NCBI GenBank assembly: GCA_905215475.1
Contig: CAJMPW010000006.1
Location: 62,001 to 126,000 of the forward strand
Length of the DNA: 64,000 nucleotides
Origin: CAG-103 sp905215475
GTDB lineage: Bacteria > Bacillota > Clostridia > Oscillospirales > Oscillospiraceae
Direction of reading: 5' to 3'
Shown piece after piece: positions 25,615 to 33,752 of the stretch (position 1 is its first letter; the number at the start of each line of letters is the position of its first letter). The position numbers and the translations under genes were made by a program. The notes beneath the pieces were generated by a model. It was given only the letters and a program-made list of their open reading frames with translations, was not told the DNA's origin and did not search any database.

Positions 25615-27219
25615 TTAAAACTGCATGTACACAAATTCGGCCGCCTGCACGCCCGGACCGTAAACGCCCATGAGCACGACGGCAAAGACGCCGGCGAGCA
25701 GCACGGCCCAGCGCAGGGCGAGACATTTCTCATCGAGGATCTCGCGGATGGTGCGCTGCGAGCGCTCCTGAATGACGGAGGCGGTGAAGATGACGAGCGT
25801 GCCGAACAGCAGCACGCGCCAGTCATACCGCGTCAGCGGCAGCGCCTCGAGCACGGCGCTCGGCCGCAGCTGCGACAGGTGCAGGTCGGTCACGGACTTG
25901 ACCATCATGCCCATCGCGGCGCGAAAACCGTCGGCAATGTCAAAGTAATAGCCGATGAGCACGACCACGAACGTGCGCAGCATCGAAAACACCTGATACC
26001 ACGCGCTCTTTCGCTCGATGTGCAGCGCGGCGACGACCTTGTCCGACACCGGCTGCAGCAGCGTGGACACGAGGATGACCATGCCGTTCCAGAAGCCGAA
26101 GGCGACGTATTTCCAGCTCGCCCCGTGCCAGATGCCGATGATGAGAAACGTGATCAGCGAGGCCACGGCCGTCGGCAGCACCTTGCCGATGTGGCTGCCG
26201 AGGTGCTGTCTGGCGTGGCGTCCCCAGTTGAGAAACGCCTTCGAGATCGACAGCGGATAGAACAGGTAGTTGCGCAGCCAGTCGCCGAGCGAGATGTGCC
26301 AGCGGTGCCAGTACTCGGTGAGCGTGCGCGAGAAATACGGGCGGCGGAAGTTTTCGCCCATGGTGATGCCGAACATCTGCGCCACGCCGCGCGAAATGTC
26401 GATGCCGCCGGAGAAGTCGGCATAGAGCTGCAGCGCGTAGACGATCGCCGCCAGCAGCACATACGTGCCGGCGTAGTCGGTGTACGCCCCGGCGACGGTG
26501 TGGATCATGCCCACGGCGCGGTCGGCGATGACGAGCTTTTTGAAAAAGCCCCAGAGGATCAGCTGTGCGCCGAAGCGGATGTTGTCAAAGCTGTATCTGT
26601 GTCCGGCGTAGAGCTGGTGCGCCAGCTGATCGTACACGCCGATCGGACCCTGAATGATCTGCGGGAAGAAGGACACGAACAGCGCGAGCTTGCCGACGTT
26701 GCGCTCGGCGGGCACTTTCTCGCGGTAGACGTCGAGCACGTAGCCCATGGACTGGAACGTGTAAAACGAGATGCCCAGCGGCAGCAGCAGCCCGATGCGG
26801 CCGAGTGAGACCGTCAGCCCCACGGACGCGAAGAGCGCCTGCACGGACTCGGCAAAGAAGTTATAGTATTTGAGCACGGCGAGGATGCCGAAGTTCAGCA
26901 GCAGGATGGCGATCATGAGCGCCTTGCGGCGGGACTTGCAGCGCTTTTTGTACGCCTTGCGCTCCTCGCGCTCCCAGTCCTGCTTGTGCGCAGCGACGGT
27001 CTGCTCCATGCGCGCGGTCATGGCGTCCATGCCGCGGGCGCCGAAGTAGGTCGTGAGCGTCGTGATGACGATAAAGCCCATGTACCGCAGGCACACGAAC
27101 GCGTAAAACGCGTAGCTGCCGATCAGCAGCACCACCCACTGAAAGCGCTTCGGTACGAGGTAGTACAGCACCAGCAGCGCGAGCACCAGCAGGAAAAACG
27201 GCAGCGATGTCAGCGTCAT
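25615..27219 (-). CDS. MBOAT O-acyltransferase (DltB/AlgI family)
   Basis: This 534-residue polytopic membrane enzyme moves acyl groups across or onto surface polymers. Conserved landmarks are HRWHISLGDWLRNYLFYPL and the active-site histidine in GIWHGASWKYVAFGFWNG. It has about ten hydrophobic segments. In the Dlt pathway DltB accepts D-alanine from the carrier protein; here the neighbouring ligase and carrier protein suggest the same logic with a different amino acid. The start overlaps the stop of the PLP gene by four bases (ATGA). Confidence 0.88.
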   Translation of the reverse strand: MTLTSLPFFLLVLALLVLYYLVPKRFQWVVLLIGSYAFYAFVCLRYMGFIVITTLTTYFGARGMDAMTARMEQTVAAHKQDWEREERKAYKKRCKSRRKALMIAILLLNFGILAVLKYYNFFAESVQALFASVGLTVSLGRIGLLLPLGISFYTFQSMGYVLDVYREKVPAERNVGKLALFVSFFPQIIQGPIGVYDQLAHQLYAGHRYSFDNIRFGAQLILWGFFKKLVIADRAVGMIHTVAGAYTDYAGTYVLLAAIVYALQLYADFSGGIDISRGVAQMFGITMGENFRRPYFSRTLTEYWHRWHISLGDWLRNYLFYPLSISKAFLNWGRHARQHLGSHIGKVLPTAVASLITFLIIGIWHGASWKYVAFGFWNGMVILVSTLLQPVSDKVVAALHIERKSAWYQVFSMLRTFVVVLIGYYFDIADGFRAAMGMMVKSVTDLHLSQLRPSAVLEALPLTRYDWRVLLFGTLVIFTASVIQERSQRTIREILDEKCLALRWAVLLAGVFAVVLMGVYGPGVQAAEFVYMQF

Positions 27220-28400
27220 GCTTCGTCCTCCGGTGTCCGGCAGGTGTTGAGCACGTCGGTCGCAAACCGGTCGCGCACGAGCGTGGAGCGCCCGCCGCGG
27301 CAGAGCGCCACGCGCGGCATATCACGCGAGAGGAACACGGCCACGCCCTCCGTCACGGAGTAGGCGCCGCAGCGCCCGAAGGCGATCACGTCGCCCACGC
27401 GCAGGGGCGGCAGCTGCGCCTCGCGCACGAGCACGTCCGCGGTCGTGCACAGGCTGCCGCAGAGCATCCACGGCTCGGCGGCGTCCGCGCTCTCGCGCAG
27501 AAGCGTCAGCGGCGGGGACTGCATACCCATGAGCTGACCGTCATACTTCACCTGATGCATACCGCCGTCGCACACGGCATAGTTCACGCCGAGGTTGCAC
27601 TTGGCGTCGGCCACGCCGGTGAGGAACGTGCCGCAGGGGGCGGCGAAAAAGCGCCCCATCTCGATCGTCAGCGGATACTTCTCGCCGAAGGCGCGGATGT
27701 GCTCCGCCGCCGCGTCGAGCAGCGCGCCGTCGCGTGCCTCGGCATCGTCGCGCAGGCACTCGGCGTTCAGCCCCGGACCGTATTCCACGTGCTGCGCCGT
27801 GAAGCCGTACTTGTCGTGCAGCATCGTGAGGTATTCCTCCAGATGCGCAAGCTCCTTTGCGATCACGGCGTCCTTGCGCTTTTGCGTGCCGGAAAAGTAG
27901 TGGATGCCCACGATCGTCACATTCGGGAAGTCCGCGCGGCGCGCAACGAGATCCTCCAGCGCGGCGGGATCCATGCCGAACTGGCTGCCGGCGGTCAGCC
28001 GCGGCAGCACGCGCACGTGCTTTCCCTGCGCGGCCGCAGCGGCGCAGATGAGATCAAAATGCAGCGTGCTCTCGGCCGTGAGCAGGTCGGCGCCGAGCGC
28101 GACGGCGCGCGCGACATCGTCCGCGCCCTTGTTCACGCCGGAGTAGAGGATGCGCTCGGGCGCGATGCCGAGCTTTTCGCAGATCGTCAGCTCGCCCGGG
28201 GAGCAGACCTCCACCCAGCGAAACACGTCCGGCAGACCGCGCAGCACAAAGGGGTTGGCCTTCATGGAGTAGCAAAGCTGCACGTGAGAGCCGAACGCGG
28301 CGCGCACTGTTTCAGCGCGCGCCGTGAAAGCATCCAGATCAAACAGATACAGCGGCGTGCCGTATTCGGCGGCCGCCGTTTTCAGAGCAGTCTTGTCCAT
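27216..28400 (-). CDS. PLP-dependent amino acid decarboxylase, fold III (LysA/ODC/BtrK type)
   Basis: The 394-residue protein has an alanine-racemase-like barrel with CYSMKANP carrying the PLP lysine near residue 47. GSQFGMD and EYGPGLNAE are phosphate-binding loops, and CGSLCTTADVL is the substrate/dimer loop with the conserved cysteine of decarboxylases. LysA makes lysine from diaminopimelate, but the gene is embedded between a carrier protein (one-base overlap) and an MBOAT gene (ATGA overlap), so a carrier-bound substrate as for BtrK is more likely (inference). A plain free-amino-acid decarboxylase remains possible. Confidence 0.85.
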   Translation of the reverse strand: MDKTALKTAAAEYGTPLYLFDLDAFTARAETVRAAFGSHVQLCYSMKANPFVLRGLPDVFRWVEVCSPGELTICEKLGIAPERILYSGVNKGADDVARAVALGADLLTAESTLHFDLICAAAAAQGKHVRVLPRLTAGSQFGMDPAALEDLVARRADFPNVTIVGIHYFSGTQKRKDAVIAKELAHLEEYLTMLHDKYGFTAQHVEYGPGLNAECLRDDAEARDGALLDAAAEHIRAFGEKYPLTIEMGRFFAAPCGTFLTGVADAKCNLGVNYAVCDGGMHQVKYDGQLMGMQSPPLTLLRESADAAEPWMLCGSLCTTADVLVREAQLPPLRVGDVIAFGRCGAYSVTEGVAVFLSRDMPRVALCRGGRSTLVRDRFATDVLNTCRTPEDEA

Positions 28401-28633
28401 CAGTCCTCGTCCTGCAGGCGCTGCACCATGGCCAGCAGACTCTTGGCGGAGTTGAAGTTCTCCGGCACGAGGTCCTTTGCGCCGATCTCGATGTCGAACG
28501 CGTCGTTGAGCGCCGCAACGAGCGACACAATGTCGAACGATTCGAGAATGTGGTCGTCGATGAGCGCGGTCTCGGTCTCAAAATCCACGTCCGGGCGCAG
28601 ATCGGTCAGAATGTCCATCAGTTCCTGTTCCAT
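28400..28633 (-). CDS. Acyl/peptidyl carrier protein (DltC-like)
   Basis: The 77-residue acidic protein fits a four-helix carrier. HILESFDIVSLVAALND contains the serine (in ESFDIV) that would receive phosphopantetheine; it has F-D where most carriers have L-D, a mild variation. AGGAGG lies 8-9 bases before the ATG. It lies between the adenylating ligase and the PLP decarboxylase. It should carry the activated amino acid as a thioester. Confidence 0.85.
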   Translation of the reverse strand: MEQELMDILTDLRPDVDFETETALIDDHILESFDIVSLVAALNDAFDIEIGAKDLVPENFNSAKSLLAMVQRLQDED

Positions 28634-28670
28634 GATAAAATACCTCCTGAAAAGTGAGTAATATAAGCAA

Positions 28671-30194
28671 TTATCGGTGGGCGGCGGCGATGCGCTCGGC
28701 CAGCGCGCGCATATTCGTCTTGCCGTTGTCGAGCCGGGGCATGGCGTCAAGCTGCTCGATCCTGCGCGGCACCATGAAGCCCGGCAGGTCGGCGCGCAGC
28801 GCCACGGCGATGTCGCGCTTGGTCACGTCCGCGCCGGTGTAAAACAGCCAGATCTGCTCGTGCTCCTGATCGTAGAGCGTGCAGCAGTCGCCCACGCCGG
28901 ACACCTTGGCCGCGGCGAGGTCGATCTCGCCGAGCTCCACGCGGTGACCGAGGTGCTTGACCTGCCGGTCCTTGCGGCCGTGGAACATGAGGTTGCCGTC
29001 GGGCGCGAAGTGCCCGAGGTCGCCGGTCTTGTAGATGCGCTCGTCATACGCGTGGTTGAGCGGGTTTTGCAGGAAGCTCTCGGCGGTCTTTTCGCGGCTG
29101 TTGTAGTAGCCGAGCGCGAGGATGGGCCCCTTGACGCAGATCTCGCCGATCTCGCCGTCGGGCACGGCCTCGTTGCGCTCCGAGAGCAGAAACACCTCAT
29201 AGTGCGCATACGGCTTGCCGATCGGCAGCACGTCGGTGTCCTCCACCAGACCGGGCACGACGTAATACGTGCACGAGGCGGTCGCCTCCGTCGGACCGTA
29301 CTGGTTGACGAAGCGCGCCTGCGGCAGCGCGAGCTGCCACTGGCGCAGGCAGCTGCACGGCATCACCGAGCCGGAGAAGCACACCTTGCGCAGGTGCTGC
29401 GGCACGCTGCACTCGAACGCGCCCAGCGCGGCCGGCACGGTCAGCGCCGAGACGCTCCAGCCCACGGCCGTCACACCCTTGTCGTTCATGTATTCGAACA
29501 GACGCTCCGGCGACATGAAAAGTTCCTTCGGGATGATGGCCGTCGTTGCGCCGAAGCGCAGCGGCAGGTAAATGTCGCGCACGGCGGCGATGTAGTCCAG
29601 CGGCGACTGGTTGCCGAGCACATCCTCGCGCGCGATGCCCATCACGCCGGCGTAGTCCTCGATGTAGCACATGAGCGAGTGCTGCGCCGTGATGACGCCC
29701 TTGGGCGTACCGGTCGATCCGGAGGTGAAGATGATGTACAGCGGGTCGAGCTCACGCGCGCGCGCGCGGCAGCCTGCCAGCAGCGCCGCATCCTCGCAGC
29801 CCTCAAGCAGGTCCTCCGCAATGAGGATCGTGCCGCCGAATTCCAGCGTCCTGGCCTTGTCGTAAAACGCGCGCTGCACGATCATGAGATCGGTGTCGAG
29901 CGTGTTCAGGATCGAATTGAGCCGGTGCACGGGCATCGTCCCGTCCATCGGTGCGTAGCAGCAGCCGGCGTACACCGCGCCGAGAAATACGGCCGGGGTG
30001 TGCGCGTTGCGCCCGCTCATCACGGCGATGGGCGCCTTGCGTCCGCCGCGCAGCTTTGCCGCCGCCGTGCCGATGATGCGCGCCTCGCGCCGCACGTCGG
30101 CAAAGGTCACCGCGCCGTCCTCGTCAAGAAAGGCGGGCTTGTCCGGACAGGCTGCGGCGGTGACTTCCAGCCAGTCGAGCACGTTTGTTTCCAT
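28671..30194 (-). CDS. Amino-acid adenylating ligase (DltA-like)
   Basis: This 507-residue ANL-superfamily enzyme activates a carboxylic acid with ATP and loads the carrier protein. IIFTSGSTGTPKGV is the P-loop, NQYGPTEATASC the A5 motif, YKTGDLGHF the A7-like motif, and DNGKTNMRA the C-terminal catalytic lysine. The length equals DltA (about 504). At the A4 region it reads NQSPLDYIAAVRDIY, where DltA has NQAPFSFDLSVMD: the aspartate that binds the substrate amino group is replaced by Ile in a gapless alignment from memory. The substrate is therefore unlikely to be D-alanine (inference). AAAGGAG sets the start. Confidence 0.85.
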   Translation of the reverse strand: METNVLDWLEVTAAACPDKPAFLDEDGAVTFADVRREARIIGTAAAKLRGGRKAPIAVMSGRNAHTPAVFLGAVYAGCCYAPMDGTMPVHRLNSILNTLDTDLMIVQRAFYDKARTLEFGGTILIAEDLLEGCEDAALLAGCRARARELDPLYIIFTSGSTGTPKGVITAQHSLMCYIEDYAGVMGIAREDVLGNQSPLDYIAAVRDIYLPLRFGATTAIIPKELFMSPERLFEYMNDKGVTAVGWSVSALTVPAALGAFECSVPQHLRKVCFSGSVMPCSCLRQWQLALPQARFVNQYGPTEATASCTYYVVPGLVEDTDVLPIGKPYAHYEVFLLSERNEAVPDGEIGEICVKGPILALGYYNSREKTAESFLQNPLNHAYDERIYKTGDLGHFAPDGNLMFHGRKDRQVKHLGHRVELGEIDLAAAKVSGVGDCCTLYDQEHEQIWLFYTGADVTKRDIAVALRADLPGFMVPRRIEQLDAMPRLDNGKTNMRALAERIAAAHR

Positions 30195-30235
30195 GCGTGC
30201 AGCTCCTTTCTGATAGCTATCCATAATCGCCCAAC

Positions 30236-30264
30236 ATCCTATCACGTTTTCCTCTTGAAAACAA
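30236..30264 (-). promoter_or_regulatory. Possible promoter of the Dlt-like operon
   Basis: On the minus strand TTGTTT and TAGGAT have a 17-base spacer, about 45 bases upstream of the ligase start. Confidence 0.4.
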
Positions 30265-30637
30265 GCAAAACCGTGACAGTTTTAAGAAAAAGGTAAGATT
30301 CCTGCGCACTTGCGCCCCGCACTTGACGCATCCGCGGTCGGAAAGTACAATGGGTGCTGGATAACTGTACAGCTTTTTGGACAGCAATGGAAAAAGCTGT
30401 TTGTTTCTTACAAAAATATCGCTGGAAATTTGTGTACAATACCCCTATCGGTGTGCAATAAAACATGGTATCCTTTTGGTTAGTAAGCGTGACGGCTGAA
30501 GTGTGGCGGGAAACTCCGAGGCGTTCCCGCGCCGGCGGCCGTGCGCGTCCCCGGCTCGGACAGGCTGCGCTTCGGAGGTCTGCCCTCCGGCCGGGATCAA
30601 CAGGAGGGATGCCCGCGAAGGGAAAGGAAGAACGAAG
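30265..30637 (+). other. Intergenic leader region upstream of sipW
   Basis: No gene is seen. It holds a CTGTACAG palindrome (30365-30372) and a hairpin ACAGCTTTTT/AAAAAGCTGT (30369-30400). A TACAAT (30435-30440) is a possible -10 without a clear -35. A GC-rich stretch from about 30490 to 30620 is able to fold into several stems. I compared the latter with c-di-GMP, cobalamin, TPP and SAM riboswitch cores and saw no match. Confidence 0.45.
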
Positions 30638-31219
30638 ATGCCAAAACAGGTTCAAAAAGTGTGCAATGCCATCTCCACCGTGCTGGTAGTGCTGGTGGTC
30701 ATTCTGGCGCTGCTTCTGGTGGGCGTGCGGCTGGTCGGTCTGCGGCCGATGTGCGTGTTGTCCGGCAGCATGGAGCCGACGTATCACACCGGCTCTCTGA
30801 TCTATGTCAAGCCCTGTGCGCCCGAGGACGTGCAGGTTGGCGACGCGATCACGTTCGTACTCAATGAGGACTTGGATGTCGTCACGCACCGCGTGATCTC
30901 CATCGATGCGGAAAACGAGCATTTCTACACGCAGGGAGACGCGAACGACGCGCCCGACGGCGCACCGGTCTATTTCAAGAACCTCATCGGCCGCCCGGTG
31001 TTCACCATCCCGTATCTCGGCTATGTCTCGCACTGGGTCTCGAACCCGCCGGGGATGTATCTGGCCATTGCGATCGCGATCGTGCTCATTGTTCTGGCGT
31101 TCCTGCCGGATATGCTGCGCAAGGCGGCTGAGGCCGATGCCCGCGATGCGGCGCGCCGAGCGGAGGCAGCGAATGCAGCAAAGTGCACGGAAAAGGATGA
31201 CAAAAATCGTAAGATTTAA
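30638..31219 (+). CDS. sipW: SipW-type signal peptidase I (S26B)
   Basis: This 193-residue membrane protease has an N-terminal helix (residues 12-33), the catalytic serine in CVLSGSMEPTY (Ser44), and a histidine in VVTHRV (His84) in place of the lysine of ordinary signal peptidases. This is the ER/SipW type. A second helix lies near residues 143-163, then a charged Ala/Arg-rich tail. In Bacillus SipW processes TasA and TapA. Here it precedes four secreted proteins with matching signal peptides, which are its likely substrates. Confidence 0.92.
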   Translation: MPKQVQKVCNAISTVLVVLVVILALLLVGVRLVGLRPMCVLSGSMEPTYHTGSLIYVKPCAPEDVQVGDAITFVLNEDLDVVTHRVISIDAENEHFYTQGDANDAPDGAPVYFKNLIGRPVFTIPYLGYVSHWVSNPPGMYLAIAIAIVLIVLAFLPDMLRKAAEADARDAARRAEAANAAKCTEKDDKNRKI

Positions 31220-31354
31220 ATATTTTTTCCGAGGGCGTGAAATATTTTCACATCTGCGCGCATTAACTCAATGAATGCTGACAGCGCACGTTGGACGCTG
31301 TTGGGATATGGTAAGTTCGGAACATGATGTTTTTGTAAGGGAGGAAAACACGAA

Positions 31355-31999
31355 ATGAAGAAGAAAACTTTGACGATTGCCATCGCGCTCGTGCTCGTCG
31401 TGGCGCTGGCGGTTGGCGCGACGTGGGCGTATCTGACGGCGGAGAGCGGCCCGGTCAAGAACACGTTCACGGTCGGCAAGATTCTGGATAACAAGGCAAG
31501 CTTCACGCTCAACGAGCATCCGCTGAAAAATCCGAACACGACAGACGGCGTGTATCACCTGGACATGGGTGCTGACCCGGTTCAAGCGGTTACGTATAGT
31601 GCTGTTATGCCGGGTGTGGATCTGCCGAAAGACCCGACCGTCACCATTAAGGCTGGCGCTCTGAAAGCGGATGCATACCTCTTTGTCGTTGTGGACAACC
31701 AGCTTGCTAAGGGACTTTCCTATAAGCTTGACGGCGCGTGGAAAGCGATCGGCAGCACGGAGGACGGCAAAACGCTGCTTACCCTTGATGCCGGAAAGCT
31801 GACTGCGGGCAACGCGGCCGCCCTCACTTGGAAGGTTCTTGCCGGAGATAAGATTGAAGTTGCGGACGCAGAACTTACGAATGATCTTGGCACGCTCACC
31901 TTTAATGCGTATCTGGTGCAGGCTGGCGATTTTGCTGACGCTGCTGCTGCGTGGAACGCTGCAGCCCCTGTTGCTGGCTTCACGGTTGTGATGCCCTGA
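31355..31999 (+). CDS. TasA-like secreted protein 1 (SipW-type signal peptide)
   Basis: The 214-residue protein starts MKKKTLTIAIALVLVVALAV followed by GATWAYLTAESGPVKNTFTVG, the combined export and SipW recognition signal typical of TasA/camelysin proteins. The remaining part is a probable beta-sandwich, Ala- and Asp-rich, with no cysteine and no anchor. No HExxH zinc-protease motif is seen, so it is structural rather than a camelysin-type protease. GGGAGG precedes the ATG. It is likely a fibre subunit (inference). Confidence 0.8.
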   Translation: MKKKTLTIAIALVLVVALAVGATWAYLTAESGPVKNTFTVGKILDNKASFTLNEHPLKNPNTTDGVYHLDMGADPVQAVTYSAVMPGVDLPKDPTVTIKAGALKADAYLFVVVDNQLAKGLSYKLDGAWKAIGSTEDGKTLLTLDAGKLTAGNAAALTWKVLAGDKIEVADAELTNDLGTLTFNAYLVQAGDFADAAAAWNAAAPVAGFTVVMP

Positions 32000-32039
32000 C
32001 TCCCTCGCAGCTTTCCCTGAGCAGATCCCTTGAATATCT

Positions 32040-32057
32040 TGTACAGAGAGCTGTACA
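32040..32057. promoter_or_regulatory. Inverted repeat TGTACAG-AGAG-CTGTACA
   Basis: A perfect 7-4-7 inverted repeat in the spacer before the second TasA-like gene. The half-site pair CTGTACAG is also found upstream of sipW at 30365-30372. It could be an operator or an RNA hairpin. Confidence 0.45.
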
Positions 32058-32083
32058 CAAAATAGAAAAGGAGAACGCTACTT

Positions 32084-32893
32084 ATGAAGAAGAAATCCAT
32101 TCTGATGGCTGCGATCGCAGTCATGCTCGTCGCGGTGCTGGTCGTCGGCGGCACGCTGGCGTACTTCACCGATAAGACGGACCCCGTGAAGAACACCTTC
32201 ACCGTTGGCAATGTTGCCATTGATCTGACAGAGCCCAGCTGGAATGCGGACGAAAGCCACACGCTGTATCCGGGTGCGTCTTATGCCAAGGATCCCACCA
32301 TCACGGTCAAAGAGGGCAGTCAGGATGCCTACGTGTTCCTGGAGATCAACATGAACAAGTATGCCTCTCTCATCAACCTGATCGGTGTGGACGCTTATAA
32401 GAATGGAATTGGCGGCCTGAACGGCAAATACCCCGGCTTCCAGGTGTTTGTCAAGACGCTTATTGAGAACAACGAGCTGCGTGCCACGGTTCTTGGCCGC
32501 TGGTTCAAGGGCATCAACCATGCTGACTGGAAAGTCATGAATCTGGCTGAGCTTCAGCAGGCCGTCAGCGGCACGGAGACGCAGACGAACGCGAAGGTGC
32601 TCCCGATCATTCTGGGCTACCAGAAGGACGGCGGCGCTGTCAAGGCCGGTACTGCGATCAAGTTCATGGAAGCGTTCGGTATGCCCGAGACCGTGACCGC
32701 CTCTATGTTTGACGGTGAGGACGCTTACTATGTTGGCGAGGGCGATAATTATCACTCCGCGTCCAACTTCAACACGAACACGACCAACGCGGCAGGCAAT
32801 CCGGTCCCGTTCTGGATGCAGTTCACCGCTTACGCCATTCAGGCCGACCAGATTGCTGATCTGGACGCTGCCTACACTGCACTGTTTAAGTAA
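32084..32893 (+). CDS. TasA-like secreted protein 2 (SipW-type signal peptide)
   Basis: The 269-residue protein carries the clearest SipW-type signal: a hydrophobic helix, then VVGGTLAYFTDKTDPVKN and TFTVGNVAIDL. The mature region shows the TasA-family feature of a beta-sandwich with DAYVFLEINMNKY, ending QIADLDAAYTALFK. There is no anchoring motif and no HExxH. AAAGGAG precedes the ATG. It is the closest of the set to classical TasA/CotN and is probably the main fibre subunit (inference). Confidence 0.85.
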   Translation: MKKKSILMAAIAVMLVAVLVVGGTLAYFTDKTDPVKNTFTVGNVAIDLTEPSWNADESHTLYPGASYAKDPTITVKEGSQDAYVFLEINMNKYASLINLIGVDAYKNGIGGLNGKYPGFQVFVKTLIENNELRATVLGRWFKGINHADWKVMNLAELQQAVSGTETQTNAKVLPIILGYQKDGGAVKAGTAIKFMEAFGMPETVTASMFDGEDAYYVGEGDNYHSASNFNTNTTNAAGNPVPFWMQFTAYAIQADQIADLDAAYTALFK

Positions 32894-33117
32894 TTTTCCC
32901 TGTCATTTTGTGCCCGAGCGGGGCGGCGATTTCGCCGCCCCCATCGGGGGCTCTGGCTCGGCTTCAATCCGGGCGCGGGCGGCGGCGCTGCCGCTGTCCA
33001 CGCGCAGACTGAAATGGAATCCCACAAACGAATTTCCAGCGCGCGCCTTCGCGCGCAGAAGAGAATCCCTGCGCACGGCGCAGAACAACCCCCGGCAAGG
33101 AGAAAGGTGGTTTGTGC

Positions 33118-33735
33118 ATGAAGAAGAAATGGACCATCGCGGCGGTGCTCCTCTTGGCAGTGGCGCTGCTGGCGGTCGGTACGTGGGCGTACTTTACGAC
33201 CGTCGGCACGGCGGACAACGTCATCACGATGGGCTCGGTCAAGCTCGCGCTGCACGACGAGGACGGTAACGGCAATCCGTTCACGACGGTGCGCGTCACG
33301 CCCGGCAGTGTCGTGAACAAAGTGGTGTACGTGGAAAATGTCGGCACGGGCGCGTTTTACACCCGCGTGAAGATCACGCCCGAGATCATCAACGCCGCCA
33401 ACGAGCGCATGCCGCTCGACCCGAGCGAGCGCCTGCTGGTGCTGGATCTGAACGAGACCGATTGGATCGCCGGAGCGGACGGGTACTATTATTACAAGGG
33501 TGCGCTCGATCCGAAGGCGGCCACGGAGAAGCTGTTCAGCAGCGTCACGTTCAGCACCAAAATGGGCAACGAATACCAGAATTCCACGGTGCACATCTAT
33601 GTAACGGCGGAGGCCGTGCAGACGGCGAACCTTGAAAAGTACGCCGCTACGGACGTCAGAGATGTGTGGAAGCACGTCGGAAAGGTCGAGGCGAGCACCT
33701 CGAGCACGCAGATCGACCCGATTCCGACGCCCTGA
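33118..33735 (+). CDS. TasA-like secreted protein 3 (SipW-type signal peptide)
   Basis: The 205-residue protein begins MKKKWTIAAVLLLAVALLAV and GTWAYFTTVGTADNVITMG, a SipW-type signal. The mature part includes a tract with VVNKVVYVENVGTGAFYTR, resembling subunits whose strands pair with a neighbour. It follows a 224-bp GC-rich spacer that contains a hairpin GGGGCGGCGA/TCGCCGCCCC (32920-32941) and no gene. AAAGGTGG precedes the ATG. It is followed after 17 bases by the vWA gene, so the two are cotranscribed. Confidence 0.8.
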   Translation: MKKKWTIAAVLLLAVALLAVGTWAYFTTVGTADNVITMGSVKLALHDEDGNGNPFTTVRVTPGSVVNKVVYVENVGTGAFYTRVKITPEIINAANERMPLDPSERLLVLDLNETDWIAGADGYYYYKGALDPKAATEKLFSSVTFSTKMGNEYQNSTVHIYVTAEAVQTANLEKYAATDVRDVWKHVGKVEASTSSTQIDPIPTP

Positions 33736-33752
33736 GAAAGGAGGACGAAACC

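Noticed and set aside
27216..28400. Housekeeping lysA
   Set aside because: The gene overlaps both a carrier-protein gene and an MBOAT gene and no lysine-pathway gene is near, so lysA is not the preferred call; it cannot be fully excluded without a tree.
30490..30637. Riboswitch before sipW
   Set aside because: The leader is GC-rich and structured but lacks the conserved cores of c-di-GMP-I/II, TPP, SAM, cobalamin or glycine riboswitches.
31355..32893. Camelysin-type metalloproteases (M73)
   Set aside because: The proteins share the SipW-type signal with camelysin, but no HExxH zinc motif was found.
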